Shown here: one piece after another, positions 1 through 8,334 of the stretch | Numbering within the stretch: the stretch's first letter is position 1 | Layout: each line of letters begins with the position of its first letter | NCBI RefSeq assembly: GCF_008632125.1 | Contig: NZ_VWRN01000031.1 | Coordinates: 124,001-188,000 of the forward strand | Source: Cupriavidus cauae | GTDB taxonomy: Bacteria; Pseudomonadota; Gammaproteobacteria; Burkholderiales; Burkholderiaceae | Reading direction: 5' to 3' | Length of the DNA stretch: 64,000 bases | Program-made: the position numbers and the translations under genes | The notes under the pieces: model-generated | Databases searched by the model: none | What the model saw: only the letters and a program-made list of their open reading frames with translations | What the model was told of the DNA's origin: nothing

Positions 1-1698
1 CACGCCTACGGTGATGCGCCCCGCCATGCGCCCGCCCACGCCGCCGCGCCCGCCCAGCGGCAGAGCATCGGCCTGCGTTCGACGCAGTGGTTCGAGAACC
101 TGTTCGAATACACGCTGCACCGCTATGCGCGCGGGCTCGACTGGTGCCTGGCGCATCGCCGCACCGTGCTGGCCGCGGCCGGCATGACCTTCGTGCTGAC
201 CGCGGTGCTGTTCGTGCTGATCCCCAAGGGCTTCTTCCCCGAAGAGGACATCGGCCAGATTCAGGTCAATGCCGACGGCCCGCAGGACATCTCGTTCGAC
301 GCGATGTCGACGCTGATGCGCGACGCGGCCGAGCGGATGCGCGCGAATCCGGCGGTCAAGAGCATCGTGGTGGCGATCGGCGGCGGCCCCTCGCCCGCCA
401 TCAATACCGGCCGCATGTTCATCGAACTGAAGCCCGGCGGCGAGCGGCCGAAGATGCCGCAGGTGGTCGAGTCGCTGCGCCGCGACGTGGCCGGCATTCC
501 GGGGCTCAACGTCTATTTCCGTCCGGTGCAGAACCTGCAGCTGGGCGGCCGCGTCAGCAAGGCGCGCTATCAATACACGCTGCAGAGCGTGCAGTCGGGC
601 AATCTGCAGACCGCCGCCGACAAGCTGATGGCCCGCATGCGCGCCGATCCGCTGTTCCGCGACGTCACCAGCGATTCGCAGCAGGCCGGCCTCGAGGCGC
701 AGCTGGCGATCGACCGCGACAAGGCCAACTCGCTGGGCGTGCAGATGCAGGACGTGCGCACCGCGCTCTATACCGCGTTCGGCGAGCGCCAGGTGTCGAC
801 GATCTATACCTCGATCGACAGCTATTACGTGATCCTGCAGGCCGCGGACGTCGACCGCGTCGACGAGACCGCGTTCTCGAAGATCTATGTGCGCAGCACC
901 AACGGCACGCTGGTGCCGCTGTCGGCGTTCGCGACCACCGAGCGCCGCGTCGGTCCGATCGCGGTCAATCACCAGGGCCAGCTGCCGTCGGTCACGGTGT
1001 CGTTCAACCTGGCCCCGGGCGCGGCGCTGGGCGACGCGTCGGCGCGCATCGACCGCTTCAAGCAGGAAACCGCGATGCCGCAGGAGATCTTCACCAGCTG
1101 GGGCGGCGATGCGGCGGTGTTCCAGTCGTCGCAGGCGACACAGGTGATCCTGCTGATTGCGGCGATCGCGGTGATCTACGTGCTGCTTGGCGTGCTGTAC
1201 GAAAGCTATATCCACCCGCTGACGATCCTCGCTGGGCTGCCCTCGGCGGCGGTTGGCGCGCTGCTGACGCTGTTCCTGTTCCGCGTCGAGCTGTCGCTGA
1301 TCGCGATCATCGGTGTGCTGATGCTGATCGGCATCGTCAAGAAGAACGCCATCATGATGATCGACTTCGCACTGGCCGCGCAGCGCGAGCAGGGCATGCC
1401 GCCGGCGAAGGCGATTCGCCAGGCCTGCCTGCTGCGCTTCCGTCCGATCATGATGACCACGCTGGCCGCCATCATGGGTGCGCTGCCGATCGCGCTCGGC
1501 CTCGGTGCCGGCGCCGAGCTGCGCCAGCCACTGGGCCTGGCCGTGGTCGGCGGGCTGCTGTTCTCGCAGGTCATCACGCTGTTCATCACGCCGGTGATCT
1601 ACCTGGCGCTGGACCGCTTCTCCGGCAGCGGCCCGCTGGAGATCGACGCGGACGGCAATCGCGTGCCGGCGACGGTGGGAGCGGATGCGGGCCGCTGA
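1..1698 (+). CDS. RND multidrug efflux permease, C-terminal half (5' truncated)
   Basis: Inner-membrane proton-driven RND/HAE1 permease of the MdtB/MdtC type. The frame is open from the first base, so the N-terminal half lies outside the window. What is visible is the end of the cytoplasmic loop, one TM helix followed by the motif GFFPEEDIGQ that opens the second porter domain, the porter and docking loops, and a C-terminal bundle of about five TM helices. That bundle contains GIVKKNAIMMIDFA, whose lysine belongs to the proton-relay region. The next gene begins 14 bases before this stop. MdtC-like subunits usually work with a sister permease and a periplasmic adaptor encoded upstream, which cannot be seen here. 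Confidence 0.93.
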   Translation, partial: HAYGDAPRHAPAHAAAPAQRQSIGLRSTQWFENLFEYTLHRYARGLDWCLAHRRTVLAAAGMTFVLTAVLFVLIPKGFFPEEDIGQIQVNADGPQDISFDAMSTLMRDAAERMRANPAVKSIVVAIGGGPSPAINTGRMFIELKPGGERPKMPQVVESLRRDVAGIPGLNVYFRPVQNLQLGGRVSKARYQYTLQSVQSGNLQTAADKLMARMRADPLFRDVTSDSQQAGLEAQLAIDRDKANSLGVQMQDVRTALYTAFGERQVSTIYTSIDSYYVILQAADVDRVDETAFSKIYVRSTNGTLVPLSAFATTERRVGPIAVNHQGQLPSVTVSFNLAPGAALGDASARIDRFKQETAMPQEIFTSWGGDAAVFQSSQATQVILLIAAIAVIYVLLGVLYESYIHPLTILAGLPSAAVGALLTLFLFRVELSLIAIIGVLMLIGIVKKNAIMMIDFALAAQREQGMPPAKAIRQACLLRFRPIMMTTLAAIMGALPIALGLGAGAELRQPLGLAVVGGLLFSQVITLFITPVIYLALDRFSGSGPLEIDADGNRVPATVGADAGR

Positions 1699-2587
1699 CG
1701 GCGGACCCCGCGGCATGGCGAAGGTCGCCGCCATGGCGGCCGCGCTGGCCCTGCTTGCCGGCTGCGCCACGGCGCCCGCGCATCCCGAGGGCGATGCGCA
1801 TGGCTACGCGCATGACGGCGCGCATGTCGGCGCGCACGACGGCACGCATCGGCTCGCAGCGTTCCGCTATGTCTTGCTGGGCGAGGTCCACGACAACCCC
1901 GAAGGGCATCGGCGCCGGCTCGCGTCGCTGACCGAGGCGATCGACGCGGGCTGGCGGCCCGCCATCGCGATGGAGCAATTCGATCGCGAGCGGCAGGCGG
2001 ACCTGGACCGGGCACGCCGCGAGCGGCCGGGCGATGCCGATCATCTGATCGCGCGGGCCGGCGCCGCCGGATGGGACTGGTCGCTGTACCGGCCCGTCAT
2101 CGCGCTGGCGTTGCGGCACGACCTGCCGCTGATCGCCGCCAACCTGTCGCGCGACGATGCCCGCGGCGTGATGCGGGGCGGCGACGTGTTCGGCGCGGCC
2201 GAGCGCGAACGGCTCGGGCTGGCGCGGCCGCTGCCGGCCGATCTCGCCGCCGCGCAGACGGCGGTGCTACACGGCAGCCATTGCGGCCATTTCCCGCGCG
2301 CGATGCTGCCCGGCATGCTCAACGCCCAGGCCGCGCGCGATGCCGTGATGGCGGCCGCGCTGAGGGCGCACGCCGCGCACGGCGTGGTGCTGCTGGCAGG
2401 CAACGGCCATGTGCGCGAGGACATCGGCGTGCCGCGCTGGCTCGGCGCGAAGCCGGCCGAGGTGCTGACGGTCGCGTATCTCGAGAGGGCCGCGCCAGAC
2501 GAGGCCGGCGCCTACGACCACGTGGTGCTGGTGCCGCCGGTGCAGCGGGCCGATCCCTGCGGCAACGCGCGCCCGGCCCCACGCTGA
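1685..2587 (+). CDS. ChaN-family haem-binding lipoprotein
   Basis: Predicted outer-membrane or periplasmic lipoprotein of the ChaN/DUF399 family (TIKI-related fold), members of which bind haem and are linked to iron uptake. The N-terminus has a hydrophobic stretch and lipobox LLAGC. It is followed by a His/Gly/Asp-rich linker of about 25 residues and the family motif VLLGEVHDNPEGHRRR. Later landmarks are AMEQFDRERQ, LPLIAANLSR, GSHCGHFP and LLAGNGHVR. The ATG at 1685 overlaps the RND gene. An ATG at 1715 places the lipobox better and may be the true start. Overlap suggests co-transcription with the pump. The His-rich linker could bind metal, which is inference. Confidence 0.85.
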   Translation: MRAADGGPRGMAKVAAMAAALALLAGCATAPAHPEGDAHGYAHDGAHVGAHDGTHRLAAFRYVLLGEVHDNPEGHRRRLASLTEAIDAGWRPAIAMEQFDRERQADLDRARRERPGDADHLIARAGAAGWDWSLYRPVIALALRHDLPLIAANLSRDDARGVMRGGDVFGAAERERLGLARPLPADLAAAQTAVLHGSHCGHFPRAMLPGMLNAQAARDAVMAAALRAHAAHGVVLLAGNGHVREDIGVPRWLGAKPAEVLTVAYLERAAPDEAGAYDHVVLVPPVQRADPCGNARPAPR

Positions 2588-2666
2588 ACACGCGAGGTCC
2601 TGCGCTGAGCGCGCCAGATTCTGTGCTGACGGGGCCGTTCCTGCGCCGAGCGCGCATGCCCCCGCG

Positions 2667-3317
2667 CTAGTCGTGACGGCGGCCCGTGCCGCCACCCCCC
2701 GTGCCGCCGCCCATCAGATGCGGCCACGGCCCCTGCCCCGCCAGCGTGTCGCCCGGATTGCGCAAGGGGCACGCCTTCAGAGACAGGCAGCCGCAGCCGA
2801 TGCAGCCGTCGAGCTGGTCGCGCAACTGGGTCAGCGTGCGGATGCGCTCGTCCAGGTCTTCGCGCCACGCCGCCGACAGCCGGCGCCAGTCGGCCACCGT
2901 CGGCGCGCGTCCTTCCGGCAGCCGCGCCATCGCCTCGGCGATCGCTGCCAGCGGCAAGCCCATGCGCTGCGCCACGCGGATCACCGCCAGCTGCCGCAGC
3001 ACCGCGCGCGCATAGCGCCGCTGGTTGCCGGCGCTGCGGGTGCTGCGGATCAATCCCTTGGACTCGTAGAAATGCAGCGCGGACACGGCCAGGCCCGTGC
3101 GTGCCGCTACCTCGCCGACCGACAGCAGGTCGGCGGCCTTGGGGCCGCGCTGGCGGACCGGCCGTTCGATCGGCTCGTCGCTGGATGGCTGGCGTCGACG
3201 GCGTTCGATCGATTCGTCGTTGGATGGCTTGCGTGGCGGCCGTTCGATCGATGGGTCGTTGGATGGCTTGCGTGGCGGCGGTTCGATCGATGGGTCGTTG
3301 GAAGGCTTGCGTGGCAT
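2667..3317 (-). CDS. soxR: SoxR redox-sensing MerR-family activator with repeat extension
   Basis: [2Fe-2S] transcription activator that answers redox-cycling compounds by distorting long-spacer promoters. The MerR winged-helix begins near residue 64 (LLSVGEVAARTGLAVSALHF). A dimerisation helix and the iron-sulfur cluster signature CIGCGCLSLKAC follow, with cysteines at 172, 175, 177 and 183. At 216 residues it is longer than the usual 150 or so. The excess is an N-terminal array of four 13-residue repeats of the type RKPSNDPSIERPP (residues 3-54) and a Gly-rich tail. The ATG at 3317 was chosen because upstream frames would read through the divergent promoter. A start just before the MerR domain cannot be excluded. 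It faces a RidA-family gene across a SoxR box. Confidence 0.9.
   Translation of the reverse strand: MPRKPSNDPSIEPPPRKPSNDPSIERPPRKPSNDESIERRRRQPSSDEPIERPVRQRGPKAADLLSVGEVAARTGLAVSALHFYESKGLIRSTRSAGNQRRYARAVLRQLAVIRVAQRMGLPLAAIAEAMARLPEGRAPTVADWRRLSAAWREDLDERIRTLTQLRDQLDGCIGCGCLSLKACPLRNPGDTLAGQGPWPHLMGGGTGGGGTGRRHD
3156..3311 (-). repeat. 39-bp coding tandem repeat in soxR
   Basis: Four head-to-tail copies of a 39-bp unit encode the 13-residue repeat RKPSNDPSIERPP and variants in the SoxR N-terminus. The three copies nearest the start codon are almost identical, and the fourth has diverged. Near-identity at DNA level points to recent slippage expansion. Confidence 0.85.
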
Positions 3318-3370
3318 GGCGGGATTGCGTCGGTCTTCGCGCGAAAGTCCCAATGCTAGCAGGGTCACGG

Positions 3371-3401
3371 TTGACCTCAGGTTAACTTGAGGTTCGATAC
3401 T
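3371..3401 (+). promoter_or_regulatory. SoxR-dependent promoter with SoxR box
   Basis: The 18-bp palindrome CCTCAGGTTAACTTGAGG (3375-3392) differs at one base from the palindrome in the E. coli soxS promoter. It sits between a -35 hexamer TTGACC (3371-3376) and a -10 hexamer GATACT (3396-3401), with the 19-bp spacer that marks SoxR-activated promoters. It points toward the RidA-family gene at 3490. Confidence 0.88.
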
Positions 3402-3489
3402 GGCGCCACTCCGTTTCCTCAACGGGCGAGCGCGCACTGAACCGCTGCGCGCCCTGCAACCCGATCCTCTCCTCTTCGAGAACCAAGCC

Positions 3490-3918
3490 ATGATCGAATC
3501 GCGCCGTCCCGCCTGCAGCCTGCACTTCGTCAATCCGCACGGCCTGTACGACCCCAGTCCGAATGCCTACTCGCATGTCGCGGTGGCGACCGCCCCGGGG
3601 CGCATCGTGTTCGCCAGCGGCCAGGGCGGCGAGGACCAGCACGGCACGTTGGCGCCGGATTTCGCCGGACAGGTGCGGCGCGCGCTGGAGAACCTGGAGA
3701 TTGCGCTGCATGCCGGCGGCGCGGACCTGCGCGACGTGGCCAAGCTGACCGTGCTGATCGTCGACCATTCGCTGGAACGCCTGCAGGAATTCGGCGCCGA
3801 ACTGCGGCGCATGTGGGGCACGCGTCCGCCGCCGGCCTGCACGCTGATTCCGGTCTCGCGGCTGGCGCTGGACGGCATGCTGTTCGAGATCGAGGCGACC
3901 GCGGTGGTGTCGCGCTAG
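3490..3918 (+). CDS. RidA/YjgF-family protein under SoxR control
   Basis: Member of the RidA (YjgF/YER057c/UK114) superfamily, small trimeric proteins. The best known of them hydrolyse reactive enamine/imine intermediates. At 142 residues it has the usual length. The fold signature is visible in IVFASGQGGEDQHG, the helix LENLEIALHAGGADLRDVAK, and a C-terminal segment ending EIEATAVV. The arginine expected near the C-terminal motif in true RidA is not obvious, so this may be one of the non-deaminase subfamilies. Transcription probably starts just after 3401 from the SoxR-type promoter, giving a leader of about 80 bases. That predicts induction by redox-cycling agents, an unusual setting for a RidA-like protein. 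Confidence 0.85.
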   Translation: MIESRRPACSLHFVNPHGLYDPSPNAYSHVAVATAPGRIVFASGQGGEDQHGTLAPDFAGQVRRALENLEIALHAGGADLRDVAKLTVLIVDHSLERLQEFGAELRRMWGTRPPPACTLIPVSRLALDGMLFEIEATAVVSR

Positions 3919-4030
3919 GCGCGGCGGAACGGCAGAGCGCGGGGCAGCGCAGCAGTGGAACGGCAGAGCGGTGAGCGACGAGCGGCGAGCGGCCGGGCGC
4001 AAACCCGCAGTGCCGCGGATCTGTGGCGAC

Positions 4031-5560
4031 TCAGCCGAACAGCTCCTCGGCGACCGTCGGGTGCAGCTGCATCGTCGTCTCCAGATGCGACAGCCGCACG
4101 CCCAGCCGCAGCGCGACCGCGATCGACTGCGCGATCTCGGGCGCGGCGTTGTCGAGCAGATGCACGCCGAGCACGCGCCCGCTGCGCGCGTTGTAAACCA
4201 CCTTCATCACCGACGGCATCGTGTTGCCGGCGAAGCGGTTCTCCAGCGAGACGAAGCGCTTGATGCGCGTGCCGATGCGTTCCGGCTTGCCGGCGGCTTC
4301 GATCGCCGCCGCTTCGGTCAGTCCGACGCTGCCGATCGCGGGCTCACAGAACACCGCGGTGGGAATCACGTCGAAGTCGGCGCGCTCGCCGCGCCGGCCG
4401 AACAGCCGGTCGGCCAGCCAGCGGCCCTGCGCGGTGGCCACCGGCGTCAGCTGCGGTCCTTCGGTGACGTCGCCGATCGCATGGATGCCGCGCACGCTGG
4501 TGCGGAACTGCCGGTCCACGCGCAGGCCGCGCTGTCCGGGCGCCACGCCCAGCGCCTCGAGGCCCAGCCCGTCGAGATTGGGTTCGCGCCCGATCGCGGC
4601 CAGCGCCGCCTGCGCGCGCACGCTGTGGATCCGTTCCCTGCCCTTGCCGTTCTTGCCACCGTTCCCGCCGCTTCCGCTGCTGCTGCCGCTGCTGCCGCTT
4701 CCGCTGATCGCGCCCTCCTCCACCTGCCGGTAGCAGACCTCGATCGCGCCGTTGGCCTGGTCGAGCAGCGTCACGTCGGTATTCAGATGCAGCCGCACGC
4801 CCTTGGCTGTCAGGGCCTCGGCCAGCGCGAGCGCGATGTCCTCGTCGAAGTTTTCCAGCAGCCGCGACTCGCGCACCAGCATGTCGACCTTGACGCCGTA
4901 GCGCGACAGGATCGATGCCATCTCGACCGCGATATAGCCGCCGCCGATCACCACCAGCGAGGCCGGCACGCCGTTCCACTGGAACACGTCGTCGGAGGTG
5001 CTGGCCAGCTCGCCGCCGGGCACGGGCAGCGGTGCCGGCCGCGAACCGGTAGCGATCAGGATGCGGCGCGCCTGCAGCGTGTCGCCGCCGACCCGTACCT
5101 CGCCCGCCGCGGTGACCATCGCCTCGCCGCGCAGCACCTGCACGCCGGCTTCCTGCAGCCGCTGCGTATAGCTGGCGTGCAGCCGCGCCATCTCGGCCTT
5201 GACGCGAACGATGGCGTCGTTCCAGTCCTCGCGTCCGCCGGTATGCGACAGGCAGCCCGACAGGATCGCGGCCCAGGTCGCGCCGTAGTGCAGCATCTTC
5301 TTGGGAATGCAGCCGCGGTTCACGCAGGTGCCGCCGATCTGCTCGCGCTCCACCAGGATCACGCTGGCGCCGTGCGAGGCCGCCCGCATCGCCGCGGCCA
5401 CGCCGGCCGAGCCGCCGCCGATCACGACGAAGTCGGCCTGGCGCGCGCGGCCGGCGCCGGCGTTGCCCTTGCCGCGCGGCACGCGCTCCATCCGGGGTTC
5501 GGCCGATACCTTGCTTGCGCGCTTGCGTTCGTTGTCGTTGCCAGCTTGCCGCTTCGTCAT
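4031..5560 (-). CDS. gor: Glutathione-reductase-like FAD/NAD(P) disulfide oxidoreductase
   Basis: Class I pyridine-nucleotide-disulfide oxidoreductase, most likely glutathione reductase (NADPH reduction of GSSG in the cytoplasm). Residues 43-56 carry the FAD dinucleotide motif VVIGGGSAGVAAA. The redox-active cysteines are C79 and C84 in GGTCVNRGCIPKK, the NAD(P) Rossmann motif is VVIGGGYIAVEMA (203-215), and the C-terminal HPT catalytic motif lies in MQLHPTVAEELFG. At 509 residues it is about 50 longer than E. coli Gor. The excess is a basic N-terminal extension of about 40 residues and a Gly/Ser/Asn-rich insert at 284-308, just before AAIGREPN. GGAGG precedes the ATG by five bases. Other disulfide reductases of this class remain possible. 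Confidence 0.85.
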   Translation of the reverse strand: MTKRQAGNDNERKRASKVSAEPRMERVPRGKGNAGAGRARQADFVVIGGGSAGVAAAMRAASHGASVILVEREQIGGTCVNRGCIPKKMLHYGATWAAILSGCLSHTGGREDWNDAIVRVKAEMARLHASYTQRLQEAGVQVLRGEAMVTAAGEVRVGGDTLQARRILIATGSRPAPLPVPGGELASTSDDVFQWNGVPASLVVIGGGYIAVEMASILSRYGVKVDMLVRESRLLENFDEDIALALAEALTAKGVRLHLNTDVTLLDQANGAIEVCYRQVEEGAISGSGSSGSSSGSGGNGGKNGKGRERIHSVRAQAALAAIGREPNLDGLGLEALGVAPGQRGLRVDRQFRTSVRGIHAIGDVTEGPQLTPVATAQGRWLADRLFGRRGERADFDVIPTAVFCEPAIGSVGLTEAAAIEAAGKPERIGTRIKRFVSLENRFAGNTMPSVMKVVYNARSGRVLGVHLLDNAAPEIAQSIAVALRLGVRLSHLETTMQLHPTVAEELFG

Positions 5561-5640
5561 CTATGCCTCCTGCCGCGGCGCGCCGGCCGCGAGAATTCCG
5601 CAAGAACACCGAAGGGAGCAGCCGCTGCGCCGCTCCCGCG

Positions 5641-6606
5641 CTACGAGGCCGGCGCCAGATCCGCTGGCGCCTGCGCCGTCCATTCGCGCAGGAAGGTTTC
5701 GCCATCGCGCCGGCCCAGGTCGTAGGCCAGCGTCATGCCTTCCGGGCGCGTGTAATCCCAGCTCGAGATCGGCACCCGCCGCGACGGTTGCACATACAGG
5801 CGCCGCTGGCCGTTCCACTCCATCACGAAACGGCGCGGGCGCGGATACAGCCGGGTCATCAGCACCAGCACGTCGCCGGGCGCGGCGTCCAGCGCGTCGA
5901 CCGGCACGTTGTCGACCAGGCCGCCGTCGAGCACCGCGCGGCCATCGCGCCGCAACACGGGCGTGAACGGCGGCGTGCACGACGATTGCAGCAAAAGGTC
6001 TGCCAGCTGCTCCGGCGTGGCGCAGTCCTGGGCCCGCACGAACTCGGGATGAAAGCCCAGCGTGCGGCCCAGCCGCGGATGCAGCGTCTTGAGCAGATGC
6101 TTGTCGATGTTGTAGGCCAGCAGTCCCGCCATCACCGCCAGCCGCGGTCCGCACCAGCGCGGAATGTGGGCGACGCCGACGCGGATCTCGGGCGCCGCCT
6201 GCAGCCGCTCCAGGCGGCCGTCCCCCAGGATCGACAGCAGGGCCGCCCGGTAGATGCCGTAATGCGGAAACACGCGCTGGTTGCCGAGCAGGTTGCGCCA
6301 GTAGACGTTGCGCTTGTTGCCGGCCAGCACGCCGCGGTAGTAGTCCATCACCTGCCGCGACTCGTGCGTGTAAATCATGCAGGCGGTGGCAGCACCGGCC
6401 GAGATGCCGGCGATCACGCGCGGGCGCAGCCCGAGCTCGGGGGCGACGGTGTCCCACCAGCCCGCCTGCCACCAGCAGCGATTGCCGCCGCCGGCGAAGA
6501 CCACCTGCTCGAAGGGCCCGCCGTACTGCGGCGCGCGCGACGGCGTGCGCGACGGCGCGGTGCTGGCGTCGGTGGCCATGTCCGGGCGGGCGGCCGACCC
6601 CGTCAT
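5641..6606 (-). CDS. Patatin-like phospholipase
   Basis: Serine lipid acyl hydrolase of the patatin family (cytoplasmic or membrane-associated). The glycine-rich oxyanion segment VFAGGGNRCWW starts near residue 37. The nucleophile elbow GISAGAA puts the catalytic serine at 69, and the catalytic aspartate is D227 in AVLDGGLVDN, so the Ser-Asp dyad is complete. The length of 321 residues fits small bacterial patatins. No signal peptide is evident. Its ATG overlaps the stop of the upstream thioesterase (ATGA at 6603-6606), so the two are translationally coupled and may both act on acyl chains. The exact substrate cannot be read from sequence. Confidence 0.88.
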   Translation of the reverse strand: MTGSAARPDMATDASTAPSRTPSRAPQYGGPFEQVVFAGGGNRCWWQAGWWDTVAPELGLRPRVIAGISAGAATACMIYTHESRQVMDYYRGVLAGNKRNVYWRNLLGNQRVFPHYGIYRAALLSILGDGRLERLQAAPEIRVGVAHIPRWCGPRLAVMAGLLAYNIDKHLLKTLHPRLGRTLGFHPEFVRAQDCATPEQLADLLLQSSCTPPFTPVLRRDGRAVLDGGLVDNVPVDALDAAPGDVLVLMTRLYPRPRRFVMEWNGQRRLYVQPSRRVPISSWDYTRPEGMTLAYDLGRRDGETFLREWTAQAPADLAPAS

Positions 6607-7019
6607 AGCAGCGCGTAGGTGGTGGTTGCCTGCACGGCCAGCTTGCCGTCGGGGCCGCGCAGCGCGATCTCCCCGAACACGACGGTCTTGCCCAGCCGCA
6701 GCACGGTGGCCTGCACCAGCATGTCGCCCTCGATCACGGGGCGCATGAAATTGGTGGTCAGGCTGACGGTGGTCATCGGTCGGAAGCCGCCGAGCGCGCT
6801 GGAGATCGCGACGATCATCGCGGTGTCGGCCGCGGACATCAGCACCTGGCCGCAGACCACGCCGCCGGCGTGGCGAAGGGAAGGATCGAAGGGCAGCCGC
6901 AGCGTGACGCTGTCGGCGTCGACGCGCTCGGCGCGCAGGTTCAGCTGGCGGACCCAGGGCGCCAGCACGCGCTCCAGGATGGCGTCGATGTCGGCGATGG
7001 CAAGCGTCGTCTCTGGCAT
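6603..7019 (-). CDS. PaaI-family hotdog acyl-CoA thioesterase
   Basis: Single-domain hotdog thioesterase of the PaaI/YdiI type (138 residues), hydrolysing acyl- or aryl-CoA thioesters. The family core is LRHAGGVVCGQVLMSAADTA, with the polar loop and the long central helix that carries the catalytic acid. It is followed by the strand TTVSLTTNFMRPVIEGD. It is the first gene of a two-gene unit with the patatin, whose start codon overlaps this stop. The AbrB-like gene lies 40 bases upstream on the same strand and could belong to the same transcript. Confidence 0.87.
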   Translation of the reverse strand: MPETTLAIADIDAILERVLAPWVRQLNLRAERVDADSVTLRLPFDPSLRHAGGVVCGQVLMSAADTAMIVAISSALGGFRPMTTVSLTTNFMRPVIEGDMLVQATVLRLGKTVVFGEIALRGPDGKLAVQATTTYALL

Positions 7020-7059
7020 GGCGGCCCGTCGGTGGTCCTCGGTTGTCCTGGCCGCCCGG

Positions 7060-8118
7060 CTACTCGGTCTCCTCCGGGGCGGCGCGATGTTTCAGCCAAT
7101 GATACAGGGGGCCGGTACACAGCACCACGAAGGCCATCCGGATCACGTGGAAGGCCGTGACCAGCGGCACGCCGAGCTCGAGCACCTTGGCGGTGATGCA
7201 CATCTCGGCGATGCCGCCCGGCGTGGTACCGAGGATCACGGTGGCCGGATGCGCGCCGGACAGCGCCGCCAGTCCCCAGCCGAACAGCGCCGATATCACC
7301 AGCGCGACCAGCGTGTACAGCGCCACGCCGCCGAGGAAGCGCGGCGCGGTATGCAGGAATTCGCGCGAGAAACGCACGCCGAGCGAGACGCCGATCAGCA
7401 GCTGGCCGGCATGGCTCATCGAGGTGGGGATCGCGGACAGCTCGATGCCCGAGGCGGTCAGCACCGCGGCGGCGATCAGCGTGCCGATGACGAAGGGGTT
7501 GGGCAGGTTCAGCCGGTTCATCAGCAGCGCGAAGGCCACCGTGATGGCGATCAGCGCGGCCAGCCCGAGCGCATCGACGGTGCGCGGTCCCGGGATATAG
7601 GTATCGAGGCCATGAATACCACCATACTGAAAAAGCGCAGGCACGATTACTACCACCAATAACACGCGCAGCGAATGCGCGGCCGCGACCTGATCGATGC
7701 GCGCGCCGTTGCGCTCGGCAAGATTGGCCATCTCCGAGGCGCCGCCGATCGCGGTGGAGAAGAACGCGGTCTTGAAGGCGACCCCGGTGGTCCGGCGCAG
7801 CATCAGCGCGCCGGCGGTGCCGAGCACCAGCGCGAACAGCGAGCCGGCGATCACGTAGGGCGAGAACTCGACCAGCTTGGCCACCACGTCGGGCGTGAAG
7901 TAGAGCCCCAGCGAGGTACCGATGGCCCATTGGCCGGCGTTGCGGGCCTGCGATGGCGCGCGCAGGTCGGCGCCCATCATGCGGGCGGCGGCCACGGCCA
8001 GCAGCGGGCCGATCATCCAGGGCAGCGGCGTGCGCAGCCATTCGCACAGCAGGGCGGCGGCCAGTCCAAGCAGCAGCGTCAGCAGCGTCGGACGCCAACG
8101 GGAGAGTACGGATCGCAT
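7060..8118 (-). CDS. AbrB-family integral membrane protein (possible transporter/regulator of ammonia monooxygenase type)
   Basis: Integral membrane protein of the AbrB/PF05145 family, often labelled 'putative ammonia monooxygenase' although members are not enzymes. It has 352 residues with about ten hydrophobic helices in two internally similar halves. Each half carries an APG/TTPGG-type loop (for example VILGTTPGGIAEM near 290 and FFSTAIGGASEM near 120). The role is unproven, and transport of small organic acids is a reasonable inference given the tct neighbours. It lies downstream of tctCBA but is separated from tctA by 216 bases holding a GC-rich hairpin, so it probably has its own promoter. 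Confidence 0.8.
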   Translation of the reverse strand: MRSVLSRWRPTLLTLLLGLAAALLCEWLRTPLPWMIGPLLAVAAARMMGADLRAPSQARNAGQWAIGTSLGLYFTPDVVAKLVEFSPYVIAGSLFALVLGTAGALMLRRTTGVAFKTAFFSTAIGGASEMANLAERNGARIDQVAAAHSLRVLLVVVIVPALFQYGGIHGLDTYIPGPRTVDALGLAALIAITVAFALLMNRLNLPNPFVIGTLIAAAVLTASGIELSAIPTSMSHAGQLLIGVSLGVRFSREFLHTAPRFLGGVALYTLVALVISALFGWGLAALSGAHPATVILGTTPGGIAEMCITAKVLELGVPLVTAFHVIRMAFVVLCTGPLYHWLKHRAAPEETE

Positions 8119-8182
8119 GGCGGTGGCAGGCTGGCGCAGGGCGCCGCCGCTTTCTTATGGTGAGAGGAGAGCAGGCAAACGA

Positions 8183-8207
8183 CAAGGCCCGGGAGCCCCG
8201 GGCCTTG
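8183..8207 (-). terminator. Hairpin terminator downstream of tctA
   Basis: Perfect 11-bp stem (CAAGGCCCGGG with its complement) and a three-base loop, located between the tctA stop and the AbrB-like gene. Reading leftwards it is followed by TCGTTTG, only weakly T-rich, so Rho-independent function is likely but not certain. Confidence 0.55.
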
Positions 8208-8250
8208 TGGCGTCACGCGCATTGTCGCGCATTGTGGCGCGGGATGTCGC

Positions 8251-8289
8251 GCTTCATGTCACCGCTTCATGTCGCCGCTTCATGTCGCG
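8251..8289. repeat. Three 13-bp tandem repeats
   Basis: Three head-to-tail copies of GCTTCATGTCRCC-type units (8251-8263, 8264-8276, 8277-8289) lie in the non-coding DNA after tctA. Flanking DNA contains looser copies of GCGCATTGT and GATGCC. Confidence 0.8.
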
Positions 8290-8334
8290 CCCGATGCCAC
8301 GCCTGATGCCGCGCGACCCCTGCCCCCGCGCCGA

